The notes under the pieces are model-generated. The model was given only the letters and a program-made list of their open reading frames with translations. It ran no database searches and had not been told where the DNA came from. A stretch of DNA of 64,000 nucleotides from Thermothelomyces thermophilus ATCC 42464 (Eukaryota > Ascomycota > Sordariomycetes > Sordariales > Chaetomiaceae). Numbering within the stretch: position 1 is the stretch's first letter; each line of letters starts with the position of its first letter. The stretch is from the NCBI RefSeq assembly GCF_000226095.1, contig NC_016473.1, positions 4,588,001 to 4,652,000 on the forward strand. Reading direction: 5' to 3'. Positions 1 through 11,502 of this stretch are shown here, one piece after another. A program made the position numbers and the translations under genes.

Positions 1-3000
1 GTACTGTACGGAGTAATTCAGACACTGACGGTTAGTAAGAAGCTGATCACATGGGGCCTTATCTATAGCGGGGAGTTTATTAAGGTTAAAGATCCCTGAT
101 CCGTTCGGAGAGATCGCGGGTTCTTAGCGAGGTTCGCAATCAATACTGTATGACAAAGACGGAAGGTTTCTCAGGGGCTGGGCTGCCCTTCGCTTACACG
201 AATACCACCAACTAGCCGGATAGTTCGGAAAACGGTAAAAGCTCCAGAAGGTCCGTGGCGATCGAAGAGGGAGGGAAAGGGGGCGGGGGGACCAACGATT
301 CCTCCGACCCCACAGCTCTGTTACTGGAAGCTCGACAATCCGAAAGTCTCTGACAAGGCATGTTCCGCAATCGCTCGAGATAAACGCGTTGTTGTGAACA
401 GTGACTGAACTACGCGCGAACCATGAATATTGTCTCCCCGTAGTGTAGTGAATGCCACAACCAAGTTAATCGTATGTTTCGAAAGTCTTTGCTTTGCCGA
501 GGGGCCACTGAGAGATTGCCGCGGTATAGCTACCAGACCCGTCGATCCGCGCAATGTGCGTTTGGGGAGCAAGCAGGGCAAAGTCGAAGCGATGTTGTAT
601 CTCGAGTCCTCGTTTCGGTGAGTGGCAAACATAGACCCGGTTTGGGCACGCGAAAGCATGCTCACAGACCTTTAGGTCCAGGACTGCCCTCTGGTGTACT
701 ACTACATACGGTAGCTGGGCAATCCGTCACTCCTAGCCTCAAGAAGAAGATGTTCATAGCGGTCTTGAGCTTCTGGCGGTGAGCATGAGATGAGATGTGA
801 CTGCAGGCTTAAAGAGATTCCTACTGCGGGACGGTGGTGGCGGATGCAACCCCAACAAGCATGCTGAAAGTGGCCTCGATGGCGACCAGGACGGACAGCA
901 TAACCCGGTGAAGGAAGGAAGCAGATCGCCCTGCAAACATTCATTAAAAGGGACGAGGAGCGCTGAATATGAGAGGTCCTAGCACCTCAAGTGCCGGTCC
1001 CCGAGGCCCTGGCCCGCCCAATGATCGCGGGCCCTCATGTCAATTTTGGCCTTCCGGGCTCGAAAAGCGCCGTCCCCAGAGTGATCGCAGACCTCGCTTC
1101 CAACCGACGACACCAGCCCCGAGTCCTGGCGCGAAGCCCACTTTCTCAAACCGGTAAAGCGCCCTTGGCGGAACATGATCACCTGGGCGCACTGGCCCTC
1201 GGTATGCTCCCCAGCTCAGAGAGAAAGCCCTTATTATTGCGCAGTGTGTTGTTGAGTTGAGGACAAATTGAGAATGATCACGGCCAAGGAGTTTTTGACG
1301 ATCTGTCCGACGATGCGGCAGTACTCCGTACATGGAGTCTTGGCCCGAGATCCACTCCCGTCGAAGCCAATCTTGAGAGTTTGGGATATGGGGTCTGGTC
1401 TTCGACTCCGAGAGCCGGCACTTGACGATGCTTCTTTTTGGCGATGAAGTGGGATCGCGACGAACACAGTGGGCAAAATTTGGGACAAGAGGACTAACTA
1501 ATTTTGGGACAGCTGTAGCATTCCCGTTCCCGAGCCATTGCAGCTGAAGAACGGTTCCCGGCCTCCTCTCTCACGGGCCCGAGAAACGACCACCCGGTTA
1601 CCGAATTGATGCTTTGCAGGCGGCCGCACTTCCCCTCATTCAAACTGCGTAGTGACTTCCAACTTTGATCTGAAAACGTAAGAGTGATTTAGACCGCACC
1701 TTCCAGATCAGCTTCCAGAAACACCTGCAGATTCGTGTAGGGCTCAAGTGAGCAGGACTCAGGGAAAAGCCTGTCACCCTCGTGTACTAGTCTGCTTCGT
1801 TCTTCGCGACAAGAAATCCATGCATGCTCCGCTCCGGAGGTAGCCAAGCACGAAAGAGTGGAGATAGCCGTCGGTGCGCATCAACTAAGGTAAGATCTAT
1901 CCGTAGAGAGGAAGATTTTTTCGTGATGCTGTTTAACACTTGTACAGACTAGTGAGGGCAGCAGGCTTGATGGAAGTCGGAGTCCGCCCCTCAGGCCTGG
2001 AACGCTAGCGTCCTCATCAATGCGAGAGACCAGCCTTTCTAGTAGCGTAGGGTCCCGAGACCGGCCTCCACCAATGTAGGGTATCACTGGAACCCTTCTC
2101 TCAATATAACAGCAGAACTTTCCTTCTCCGAGTCGAGTCGTCCGTGCGGCCTTGAAACACGCCAGCTCCCGTCTCGTGGTGGGGAACAGGTGAAGAGGGG
2201 AAAGGCAAGGGTGATGTCAATGTGGGTGGGTTCTCTTACGGAGATCATCCGGAGCTTGACTGCGCAAAACTCACCACGAAGCATTGTCGCGGGCGATCTT
2301 GAGGCACACGACCTTGAAGCTTCTCAGTTCCGGCCAAATGCTGCCGTCAATTTTGCAGGTTGCCCCGCCACCTCCTAGCTCTCGAGCCTCTTGCGCGATG
2401 CGGGGTCGGCAAAGTCGTGCAGGCAGGGTTTGCATCCCCAATCGCGAAACGAGCAATCGCTCTCTTTCGGCTTCATTGATCTGCGGCTCGGGAAGAGGAC
2501 CGGGTGCTAGCATCGAGCAGCTGGCCTGGAACACAGTCGATCTCCCGGCCACTCGACGTTGAAAAGTTTCCAGTCTCCGCCATCGTCGGCACTCCGGATG
2601 GCTCGCCAACACTCCGCCCGCTCAGACCTTTTGATCCCGTTCGTCCGTCCTACTGAAGACGCTCCTTCGTCCCAGATCCCGCTCTGCGGGCTGCACAATC
2701 GCAGCACAATCTCCTGCATGCACAAGACGCACCCCAACTTGGGCCAATGCCTGCTGATTTAGCCAGCAACAGTCATTGGTTTGCCATTCAAGCTCGGCTG
2801 CAGCTTTGTTCATTGCGCTCCCCGATATGGACACAGGTGTGGATGCGGCGGAAGCCCCTGCCGTAGCCATCCCTGGCTAGTCCGGATTAGTGTACGGATG
2901 TCGCTACCAAAAGAACTGGCTCACCGCTTTTACGCAGGAACCATGCAAAGTCGCTAAAGTTACAGAAGGTCAAGTCGCTAACACAAATCTAGAACGCTTT

Positions 3001-3423
3001 TGCTCTAGGGGATTTAGTGGCTTGACCCACTATACTTCAAATTGCGTATAGCGCCTTGATTCTGCCGGCCAAATTTGGCGGTGAGCCAATTGTTCTGGTA
3101 CCGACGTCCGTACACTACTTCGTACGGATTAGTTACACAACGCTACCCCAAACAGGATCCGACAAGGGTCCTTTGACCGGGAGCAGTTCTTCGCTCAGAG
3201 CGGTCTTGGCGGTTTCATTGTGTTTGCCTCGTGCAGCTACCTCTCACCTTTCGGGTCCTGTTACAGCATTGCTCCCTCACCACACGAACCATTCCTTTCT
3301 CGGCTCGATCTCCATGGCCCTGACCATTCCAGGGACACAGCTGCATCTGAACAAAGAGGCCCGGTCTCATGGATTCCCCTGTCACCATCGCATCAATGAC
3401 GGGAAAGGCGTGCACGGTAATGT

Positions 3424-3452
3424 ATGTATGTATGTACTGTACATACATACAT
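3424..3452. repeat. Perfect 29-bp hairpin (14-bp arms)
   Basis: The arms ATGTATGTATGTAC and GTACATACATACAT are exact reverse complements around a single central T at 3438. It is one of a set of intergenic palindromes built on GTAC-A/T-GTAC. It lies about 640 bp upstream of the Uds1-domain gene. Function is unknown. Confidence 0.85.
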
Positions 3453-3659
3453 GCGCGCATACCGCTAATGCACATGTCCTGTACTGGTATGGTATCTCTG
3501 GTACAGTACAACGGACATTGTGCAACAGGCACGCTTACATATGCATGGCAGACCACCGTTGGAGCCACTCCGTCTTGTCACGAAAGAGGCATTTGCCCCC
3601 CCAGCTAGCGTACTGTATGTAATGTAATCCTCCGCACACAAGCACGGCAGCGTAGTGTA

Positions 3660-3678
3660 TGTATGTACAGTACATACA
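3660..3678. repeat. Perfect 19-bp hairpin (9-bp arms)
   Basis: TGTATGTAC and GTACATACA flank a single central A at 3669. It has the same core as the hairpin at 3424-3452. A further run of TACATACA repeats follows to about 3701. Confidence 0.85.
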
Positions 3679-4087
3679 GAGTGTACATACATACATACAT
3701 ACGGGGGCCCTTGCTGACACTGCAGGACAATCTTGCATGGGAGCACATGGCTCTCCATGGATCCTCCTCTGCAGCTCCCTGCTTCGCTCTCGCCCCTGAT
3801 GGACAGGGCTCCGAATCTCTGAGAACCCACATGGGGGGCCAGACTGCATACACAGTATCTGTAATCCGTACATCCAAAGGAGAGGTCCCGTTGGTTTGGA
3901 AGGGCCTGTCTGGCTTGGGGTTGCATGCCTCAGATTATGTATATATCCTCACCACAGCCTCCGACCTATCAGCCGGCTGGTCCGCACGGGAAGTTTAGAA
4001 CGTTTCCTGGCCCTAACCCGCACCAGACCTCTCGGGCCAGCGGTGACCATCTATCTCTTACACGGACCCAACCCCGAGTCCACACCA

Positions 4088-6512
4088 ATGGATCACATCG
4101 CCAGCTGCCTGCTGGATACTGATCCTGAACCGGACCTGGACGACCTCTCGTTTGGCCTCAATAATTATATAGCAAAGGCCGTCGTGACGCCCCAGGACGC
4201 CAATAACGAGTCGGTATGCAACCAACTTAAACCTCCCCAGCCAATGTTCCGCCGTCTCCCGTTGGCCAAGGCTCATTAACCGTTCCGTTGCAGATAGGTA
4301 GATCTTCTTCGCCTTCGGGAGACAAGCCGTTTGCCTGGAGGATGCAGCAGCAACCAGAGAGGAAATACCAGCTCTTTCCTAGCGATAAACAGATCGCCGC
4401 TATTCCCGCAAAGCCACTGGATCCTGAGCAGGCATATGCCTTGGCTATGAGCCAGAGCGGCGAGAAGAGCGAGAAGCAGACGGCCGTGACGGGGTTGAGA
4501 ATTCGGATCAAGGACCACAACAATCTCGTTCGCAGGCGGAAGATCAGCGTTCCGGAGCTGGGCCCCATGACGACAGTGCAAGAGGCCGCCATGGACTCTC
4601 GTATGACTAGCCTGGGTTCCTTTTTTTCTTTTTTATTTATTTTTTTTTTTTTTTTGCCGTCAGGCTTAGCATGCAGCTAGCTAACAATTCAGCAGCTACG
4701 ATTCCAGGACGGCCACCTATTCACGAGAGGTCGATAAGCGCGCCGGGCAGTTCGTGGAAGCCGTCTACGCTGGGCGATTGCATGACAACGGGGAAGACAC
4801 CCCCGGGAGGCGAAAGGCCCGAGCTCCGTTCGGCTGGTAGGAGCAACGAAGAACTCCAGCAGCCTGAAACGGAAACGGCTCGGCAGCCGTTGTCGCCAAA
4901 GAGCCTGGCGCCTCTTGTGATTCCTACATCCAACCCGAGCGCCCCCCGCACAGCCCAACAAGTACCTCTCAGCCGGCTTCGCTCGGGTAGCACCCCAGTC
5001 GAAGGGTCAAGCCGTCTGGCGCGGATTGACGACTCTCCTCGGGGGAAGACGCCTTTCACCCCTCTTTCTGCTTCTCTGACAACGCCGAGATCAGCCGCCA
5101 CGACGTTCACGACCGCGTCAACGTTGCCCACTCCGGTTTCCGCCCCCGGGGAGAGCAGAGAATCGCCTCGACCATGGGAGAAGCCAACGACGCACCCCCC
5201 TGCTGGGACCCAAAAGGCCGTCCCTCCCGAGCCCTCCTCTGCCACGCCCAAGGTGGAAAGCAGCGACCCGCTACAGAATCACGCTCATGGGCACCGCAGG
5301 CACCAGTCGGAGTCCGGGAGCATCATGGACAGAGGTCGGCCGCGGAAGCGGTCCGAAGCCGGCGCGGCTCTTGGGACCGGCCCCAAGCGGTCGGGCTCCA
5401 AGAGAAGCAAGAGCACGGAAAGGCAGGCATTCGAGCGGCTGCCCAAAGGATGGAAGGCAGACGACGCTGTGAACGTCCTCAGCCCCCCAGAGGTGGCCAC
5501 GCTGCAAAGGCAGGCCCTTCAGCAAGCGGCTCGGTTCGAAGTCCTCAGAAAGGAAGACGTCGACAGCCTCTCGAGGGTATGTACGCCCTTGCATCCTCCA
5601 TCCCTATCCTTATCCCCCTGTTGCCCCCCCAGCACTGACGTGAACACGCAGGAACTTCGCCACCTGGACGAGCGCACCGAATATCTCCGACACACATACA
5701 TGTCGCTCCGATCCGGAAGGCGAAACCTCCACACGCGCGTCTGCCAGTACCTCCGTTCCGCGCGTACAGCCAAGTTCAGCCACGAAGCCTTCCTCAAGCA
5801 GGAGGAGGCCCTTGCGGAGCTTGATACTTCGATCGACGAGTGGGCCAGCAAGCTTGAGCAGGCCGAGAACCGACGTACTCGGGTCCGCCAAAAGCTCCTG
5901 GAGCATGTCGCTGCCGCCGTCACTCTGGGTTCGCCCACCGGAAGCGTCGTCGGGGTCAGCGAGAGCCTTCAGCTTGCCCTCGGTGTCGTCCGGCCTCTCA
6001 ACGCCGCTAGCATCTCCACGCCGCCTCGGAGCCCAGCCAAGGCTTCTTTCACGCCCGCATCCTCTTCGTCGCCTTCGCCACACCGGGCTCACGTGCCATC
6101 CACAATTCTGGAGCAGCCTCTGGTCGAGGAAGCCGCCGACATGGATACGAACAAAGCTGCCGAAGAGGGAACAAAGACGCGCCGGGCCGAAACCATCCGG
6201 GTATACGCCGATCTCGACATTCCCGCCCTGCTAAAGGACGTGGAGAACACCATCGCCAAAATGGGCGGGCCCGACGCCTCGGCTGAGGGTTCTTCTTGCA
6301 CGCCGCTGACGGAAGCCGAGCGACGACAGATCTGCCGCACCCTCAGCCACGATGCTTTGAATGGTGGCGCTCCTGCTAGGAAACCTCCGCCTGTTTCTAA
6401 ACTCGCCGAGAAGCCGTCCTCCTCGTCTCTAACTTCATCTGCCACCGCTCCGGCACCTGAGCCCGCTCTCGAGGAGGTTTTCCTTACGAGCGCGGTCTTC
6501 AAGCCCTCCTGA
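4088..6512 (+). CDS. Uds1-domain (up-regulated during septation) protein
   Basis: I read four exons: 4088-4213, 4294-4600, 4681-5576 and 5652-6512, giving about 729 residues. Introns start GTATGC, GTATGA and GTATGT. The N-terminal 400 residues are Ser/Pro-rich and probably disordered, with basic clusters such as RPRKRSE. The conserved block starts near ERLPKGWK, continues through EVATLQRQAL and FEVLRKEDVDSLSRELR, and ends with LKQEEALAELD and RVRQKLLEHVAAA. It is helical and coiled-coil-like, matching the fungal Uds1 domain (PF15456) as I remember it. The family is linked to septation and cell-cycle-regulated expression, but its biochemical role is unknown. The third intron is 75 bp and has no in-frame stop, so its retention would add 25 residues. 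The second intron has two in-phase acceptors, after 4680 and after 4692. The ATG at 4088 was chosen because exon 1 is phase 0 and joins cleanly to exon 2. Confidence 0.85.
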
Positions 6513-8504
6513 GGGCAGCCGTCTTACACTTGACATATCCGTTCAAAATTTCATGATAGTCCTTGACCGGACGTTCTCACTTCTTCATCGTTTTGTCATG
6601 AAGACGCTCACGTTCCTTTTGATATTGCACGATGTTGCGGTTGAGCATAGTACCATCATCGGCATTTCGTTCCTTGAAGCATTTGCACCGCCGGCGCCAC
6701 CTTTCTCGTCGTTCCTTCGACCTATTCATTTATTTTTCTTTTACGCAACTATTACCTATTCCGTACGAACGGGTGGCCATTTACCATCATCGGTCCTACA
6801 TACACACGGAGTTTTCTTTTTTCTTTTTCTTTTTTTTTCCTACGTTCTGTTTAGCTTTACTCTGTTCTTGTACTTTAGCATACCCGCGGGTTCCGGCGTT
6901 GGGCGCTCCTAACATCTGTTGTCGTTTTCGATTCCAAAAGGATCGCAAACCTTTTAATGTCATCACGGCCGGAAACAGATACCAATGATATCCCAGTGTT
7001 GCGCTTGCAAAGGAGAGGGTGGCCGGCAGAAAGGATACCGATGACACCGGCGGCCGGGTCACTTCGTTTCTTTTCAATTTTTTTTTTATCCAACAGAAAA
7101 TAAAAGAACAAGAAAACAAAAAGCAAGGGGCTTGGCAGATGGCGAATGGGGCTGGAAGGGCTGGACCAAAACGGGAGAGGGAAGGGGTGGCGTCAACGGA
7201 ACTGCGGGCAGGTGGACACATACATAGGTTATGCATGTGTTTGGCTCGGTTCAACACGTTGGGAGGTCAACGAGCAGGTCAAGGCGCATTGAGCTTGGTG
7301 CCACAGAGTAGCCGAATAAAGACTTTCAGACACACGCGTTCATGTCCTCGTTTCTTGACGCATGATATCAGCTTTGATACGGGCAACACAAACCACAAGA
7401 GAGAATAGCCCATACATTCGAACTGCGTGCAGAGTTACCTGCATGTATGTATGTACATACAGTACAGTACGAGCACACATACCTAGCCGTACATGCCGTA
7501 TCGCTCTAATGTGCCTGTCACGTTTCCGTATCTAGTACGGAGTACAGTATGTAACATACAACAGCAACTCCCTCTGGCTGCGCTCGGACATCCATCCGGT
7601 CCCATATCCCCTCGCCGATGACATCCAAGCCTTGACTTCGGGCTTTGCCGGCTAACTTCGAGTCATGTCTCCTGTGTAGAGTACTTGTGGGCACAGCTCG
7701 AGACCGAAGAAGGTCCGTAGTATCTTTGTCGTACATTACCATGTATTGGTGCGCAGCTCCGATCCCGCTTCCCGCCCTTCTTTCCAGGGTCCCCCGTGGC
7801 CTACTGATACTCCGAAGCTTTCATGGTAAGGGTACGCTTACGTCGATGACGCTTGCCTCATAGGACGAGAACCAATGGGAGAATGCTCGCGTTGTTCTAG
7901 CTCAACTTGTGCGAGAGAACTGGGCCTGCTAGTGGCGTGCTTCAATGTAATGCGTTGGGGCGGTGCCTCCCACAAACGGGCCGTCGAGAGGTTCTAGAAC
8001 AGGAGTAAGCTCAGTAAAAAAAACTTTGTGTGTTTGCGTGTCAGGAGCACAATATGCTCCTGTATGCGTAGTACACGTCCGTTAATTGTATGTAGGTTCT
8101 CAGGGTTCTCTCGGTTTCAACCAGCTTCTACCGCTTCAGGAAGCCGGTGACGTGCCGATGACTGATTTAGCTAAACCTTGATCATCCGGCAGATCCCACT
8201 CGGTGACAGTCGAAGCCCATGATGATAAAACAAGTTGGACCAGCACGGTGTCATGCTATTGTGGCAAGGAGTCAGCTCATCCCAGGACGAGGCTTGAGTT
8301 CAGCAGTGTTAGGGCAAGCGGATACCCGGATAGCTGGAGAATCACCGCGGCATCCGCCTAGCAAGTTTCAGAAGTTGCTATCCGAAGCCAGCTGGCGTGA
8401 AGTACAGTACAAGGGCACGTCAAGCTCGCCGACAGTAGCCACCAAGGCCTCGGCCGCAACCCACAGAGTGAGGCAACTAAGCCGGCCAGACCGGGGACAT
8501 CCCA
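6513..8504. other. Intergenic, convergent 3' ends
   Basis: This is the shared 3' region of the Uds1-domain gene (+) and the AT-hook-like gene (-). The first 600 bases are T-rich, with runs such as 6813-6840, as expected for a 3' UTR and polyadenylation region. GTACAGTAC occurs at 7462-7470 and 8402-8410, and TACGGAGTA at 7536-7544. I see no coding region. Confidence 0.65.
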
Positions 8505-10982
8505 TCAGACCAGTTCAAGCTTCTGGAATAGCGACTTGGAAGCCTTTCTATCCTTCTTACGCACCGACCCTTCGTCGTCATAGTCCTCGATCGGATCGCT
8601 GCTGTAGTTGGGCAAGGCCCGGATATCAGCCCGGCCATCGTTCGCTCGCTTCCTTGGGCGACCCCTTCCCTTTCTATTCAAAGTGATCCCGAGGCTTGGC
8701 CCCACGGCGCGTTCGGTTTGTGTCTGTTTCGATCTGCTCCCTACAAAGACTTTGGGCTGGCTGAAGCGAAAGTGAGCCACCGATCTTCCTGGTTCGCTCG
8801 ATTCTGTGGCCACGACCATCGAGGTTGTTACCGAAGCCGCGGCGGCGTGTGACGCTGATGTACTGGTATCAGCAAACGTAGCAGACCTATCGCTCTCTGA
8901 AAGGTCCATGGGACTCTCATTATCTGGAATAGTGCTAGAACCAGCAATAACTCCAATATTCGAGTCATGAGCAGAGTCATTCGAGGTTTCCGTAACGTTG
9001 AATCCTGTTCCTGTTGATGAAGGAAAATATGTAGCCTCGAGGCTTCCGGACATCTCAATGGCCGAGTATGACTCCGTATTCCTGGATGTTTCATTGTCAC
9101 AGCATGTAGAGAAGGTGCCGACTGTTGCCATGTTGCTGTTCCCATCGGATTGGAGAGCCTTGTCATGAGAAACCGGAGAGGGCGGTGGCTGATTGCTCCA
9201 TGTTGCATCATGTTTCGCTTCTTCAAATGCTGCTTTACCGACTGCGTCACTATCATCATCATTGCCGAAAACGAATGATCTCCAGGCCTCCTCCGGATCG
9301 GGTCCGTCCGGTTCTGCATAGACTTGTTGCTCAGTTAACCGTGGCTGGTGATCCGAGCTATCGGGGGGTTTGGTGCGACTGACTGCTCTTCTCCCATCGC
9401 TAGCAGCGCAGTCTTCTTTCTGGCCCTCGACCTCGGTGGTGATATTACCCTCGTAGTCGTCGTGATTGGAGACGGAGTTTGTCCGCTCCTCGCGGTTCTC
9501 AACAATTTCCGTGCTGCCCTCTTTGCTCACCTCGGAAACATAGTGTGCTGATGATGGTGTGCGACGTATTTGAATGCCTTCCAACTTCCGAAGCCTGTGG
9601 ACTAGCTCCTCGTACCGATATAGGATTTTCGAGGAGTCGCTAGAACTAAGCAGTTCGCCGGTGTCTTCTGATTGTCTGGTGTCAATCTGATGTGAGTCTC
9701 CTGGAGTGATTTCTCTCGCTGGGAGTGAGGGCGGAAGCTTGGCCCGCTGGGGCGGGCGAAACTCGCTAATTCCAGGGCTGACACGAGGCTCCAAAGACAC
9801 TCGACTTCCTTCAACGGCAACCCGGCTGCTGACGGGGCTGCTGGGCTGAGCCAGCCAATTGAACCACTTGGTATTTTCAGGTTCCTGGGAGGGCGGTACG
9901 GGAATCTCAGCCCGACCAACTTGAGCCATGACAGTGCCGGTATGTTCGGAGTCGAAACTCTCGAGATGAAAGAACGATTCAGGCACAGGTCGTATCGAAA
10001 GCGGGTGGGAAAATTCGGGGAAAGAAACTAGGGTGCGACCCTCTGCGTCGCTCGAGACGCAGCAACGCTGTTCTCCTCTCCCTCCCTGATCTTCGGATGG
10101 TTCTCTCATGGGCAGCAAAGATCGCGGGTACACCTTGTCTGGCGGGGAACCCTTCGCAAGATCACCTGAGGTGGTGTCAGATCAAACTTGCCACAACCAA
10201 AAGCGGAATCCCTTACCATATTCGCTCTCGGGCTCTACCGGCTTCCGGTGGCCGCTCTGGTACGCCTGCGAGCTGGGGACTGAATCCGAGGCCCTCGATT
10301 TGAGGATGCTGGAGGTCTCTCCTGGGTGTTTCTCCTGGCTACCAATCTGGATTATTACATCACCGCGGAGTAATGAATGCGCCTGCTGTCTTCTGCGCTT
10401 CAACGCATTGCCCTCGCTAACGATGTGAGGTCGCTTCTTCGTGGCTTCCTGTAGGCTGGACTGAGGACTTCGATCCTGTGAGCTGGTGTTTGAAGGGGTT
10501 TTTGCAGATGTTAACAGAGGCTCACGGAAGGACACCTAGTCCTTTTTGGCAAGCAACTTCTGCCTCATCCGCTCCAAGGCCTCCTCGTTATACTCTACCT
10601 GGGGGTTGGTGACGGTCTTTCCACCTGACCGTTCCTGGAAGAAGCGGCTTATGGTTGGCAGAGGGTTGTCGTCTGTCTTCAGAGCGTTTTTGTTTTGTTT
10701 TTCGCTCGTTTCAGTCCGCCTACCGCTTGGCCTGAGTGAGGCTCGGCGCCCAGACGAAGAACCAGACCTCCTGGAGGCATAAGAGCATTGGGAGGAAGAG
10801 GAGGGACTGCCGCGCTGTTGGAGGAAGGATATCGGAGGATGCCCGTTCTCTTCGGCAGCCTTCCGTTCAGCAGCACGAGCACGTGCGCGAGCAAAGTATT
10901 CCTTCTGGCGTTGACGGGCTGGATTGACCTTGCGCAGCCGGCCACGGTTATGGCGGTAAAGACTGCCTTCGGTCCAGTTCAT
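8505..10982 (-). CDS. Unknown AT-hook-like protein, possible in-frame stop
   Basis: Not recognised as a named family. The start at 10982 gives MNWTEGSLYRHNRGR followed by RQRQKEYFARARARAAERKA, a form of N-terminus I associate with a conserved ascomycete protein of unknown role. The rest is acidic and Ser-rich, with an EEAWRSFVFGNDDDSD patch. Near the C-terminus an AT-hook-like GRGRPRKR suggests DNA contact in the nucleus. A 51-bp intron at 10166-10216 (GTAAGG donor, TCTGAC branch, CTCAG acceptor) joins exons 10217-10982 and 8505-10165 in frame, for 808 codons. The reading frame is interrupted once, by TAG at 10536-10538 between LLAKKD and VSFREPL. Either a Trp codon mutated to stop, or the 63-bp segment 10536-10598 (GTAGAG...CTAG, a multiple of three) is spliced out. 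The second would remove a well-formed helical segment, EALERMRQKLLAKK. It is divergent from the amidase gene at 11503. Confidence 0.6.
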
Positions 10983-11502
10983 GGTGCGATCTGAAAGCGG
11001 ATTAGAGCAGAAGCACCTAAGGAAACAACCGGACAACAAATGCTATTGGACTCGATCGAAAAAAAAAATAGAATTTCAGAGTAAATCTCCCAATTTTCAT
11101 TTGCCCGGTTCAATGGTTAGGTTTCGAGTAGAACGCCGCCGAGATACCCGGGGTTTCGAATGTAGCGTCTCAGTCGCAGAATGAGGTGGTTATCGAGAGG
11201 GGATAATCTTGCACAGGAGGATATTCACTTTAATTTTTTTCTCGGATCAGATTTCACTTGCCAGTGCTGGTAGGATTGTTCCTGCCGGCCTGAGTGCCTT
11301 CCGTTATCGACTAAAAACCACAACCGCCGCCGCTTGAGCGTTCAACGATGGGACGGCCCGGCGCGTTCCTGCCGCCGTTAGCCGTGATCCGACTGGGGAC
11401 CCACTTGAACTCAAAGGACCCCGCGCCGATAACCTTCCGAACAATCAACGCCGCCCGGAGCACACACCTCGCATAATCCCCCCACCCCCGCTTACCTCCG
11501 CG
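10983..11502. promoter_or_regulatory. Shared divergent promoter region
   Basis: About 520 bp separate the starts of two divergently transcribed genes, the AT-hook-like protein (-) and the omega-amidase (+). An A-run at 11061-11069 and T-runs near 11229-11236 are the only low-complexity tracts. I see no clear TATA box and cannot name specific factor sites. Confidence 0.5.

Larger units (their letters stand above)
1..4087. other. Intergenic, no convincing gene
   Basis: No reading frame here has the codon bias or domain motifs of the real genes in this window. The longest frames are short and mutually overlapping. A stretch at about 2271-2870, read on the minus strand, has protein-like composition in more than one frame and could be an old gene relic that I cannot name. 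The right half (3420-3715) is rich in TGTATGTA/TACATACA runs that form perfect hairpins. The last few hundred bases should hold the promoter and 5' UTR of the Uds1-domain gene that starts at 4088. Confidence 0.6.

Noticed and set aside
3056-3622. A 188-codon plus-strand frame
   Set aside because: Runs through the TATGTA hairpin repeat and lacks codon bias.
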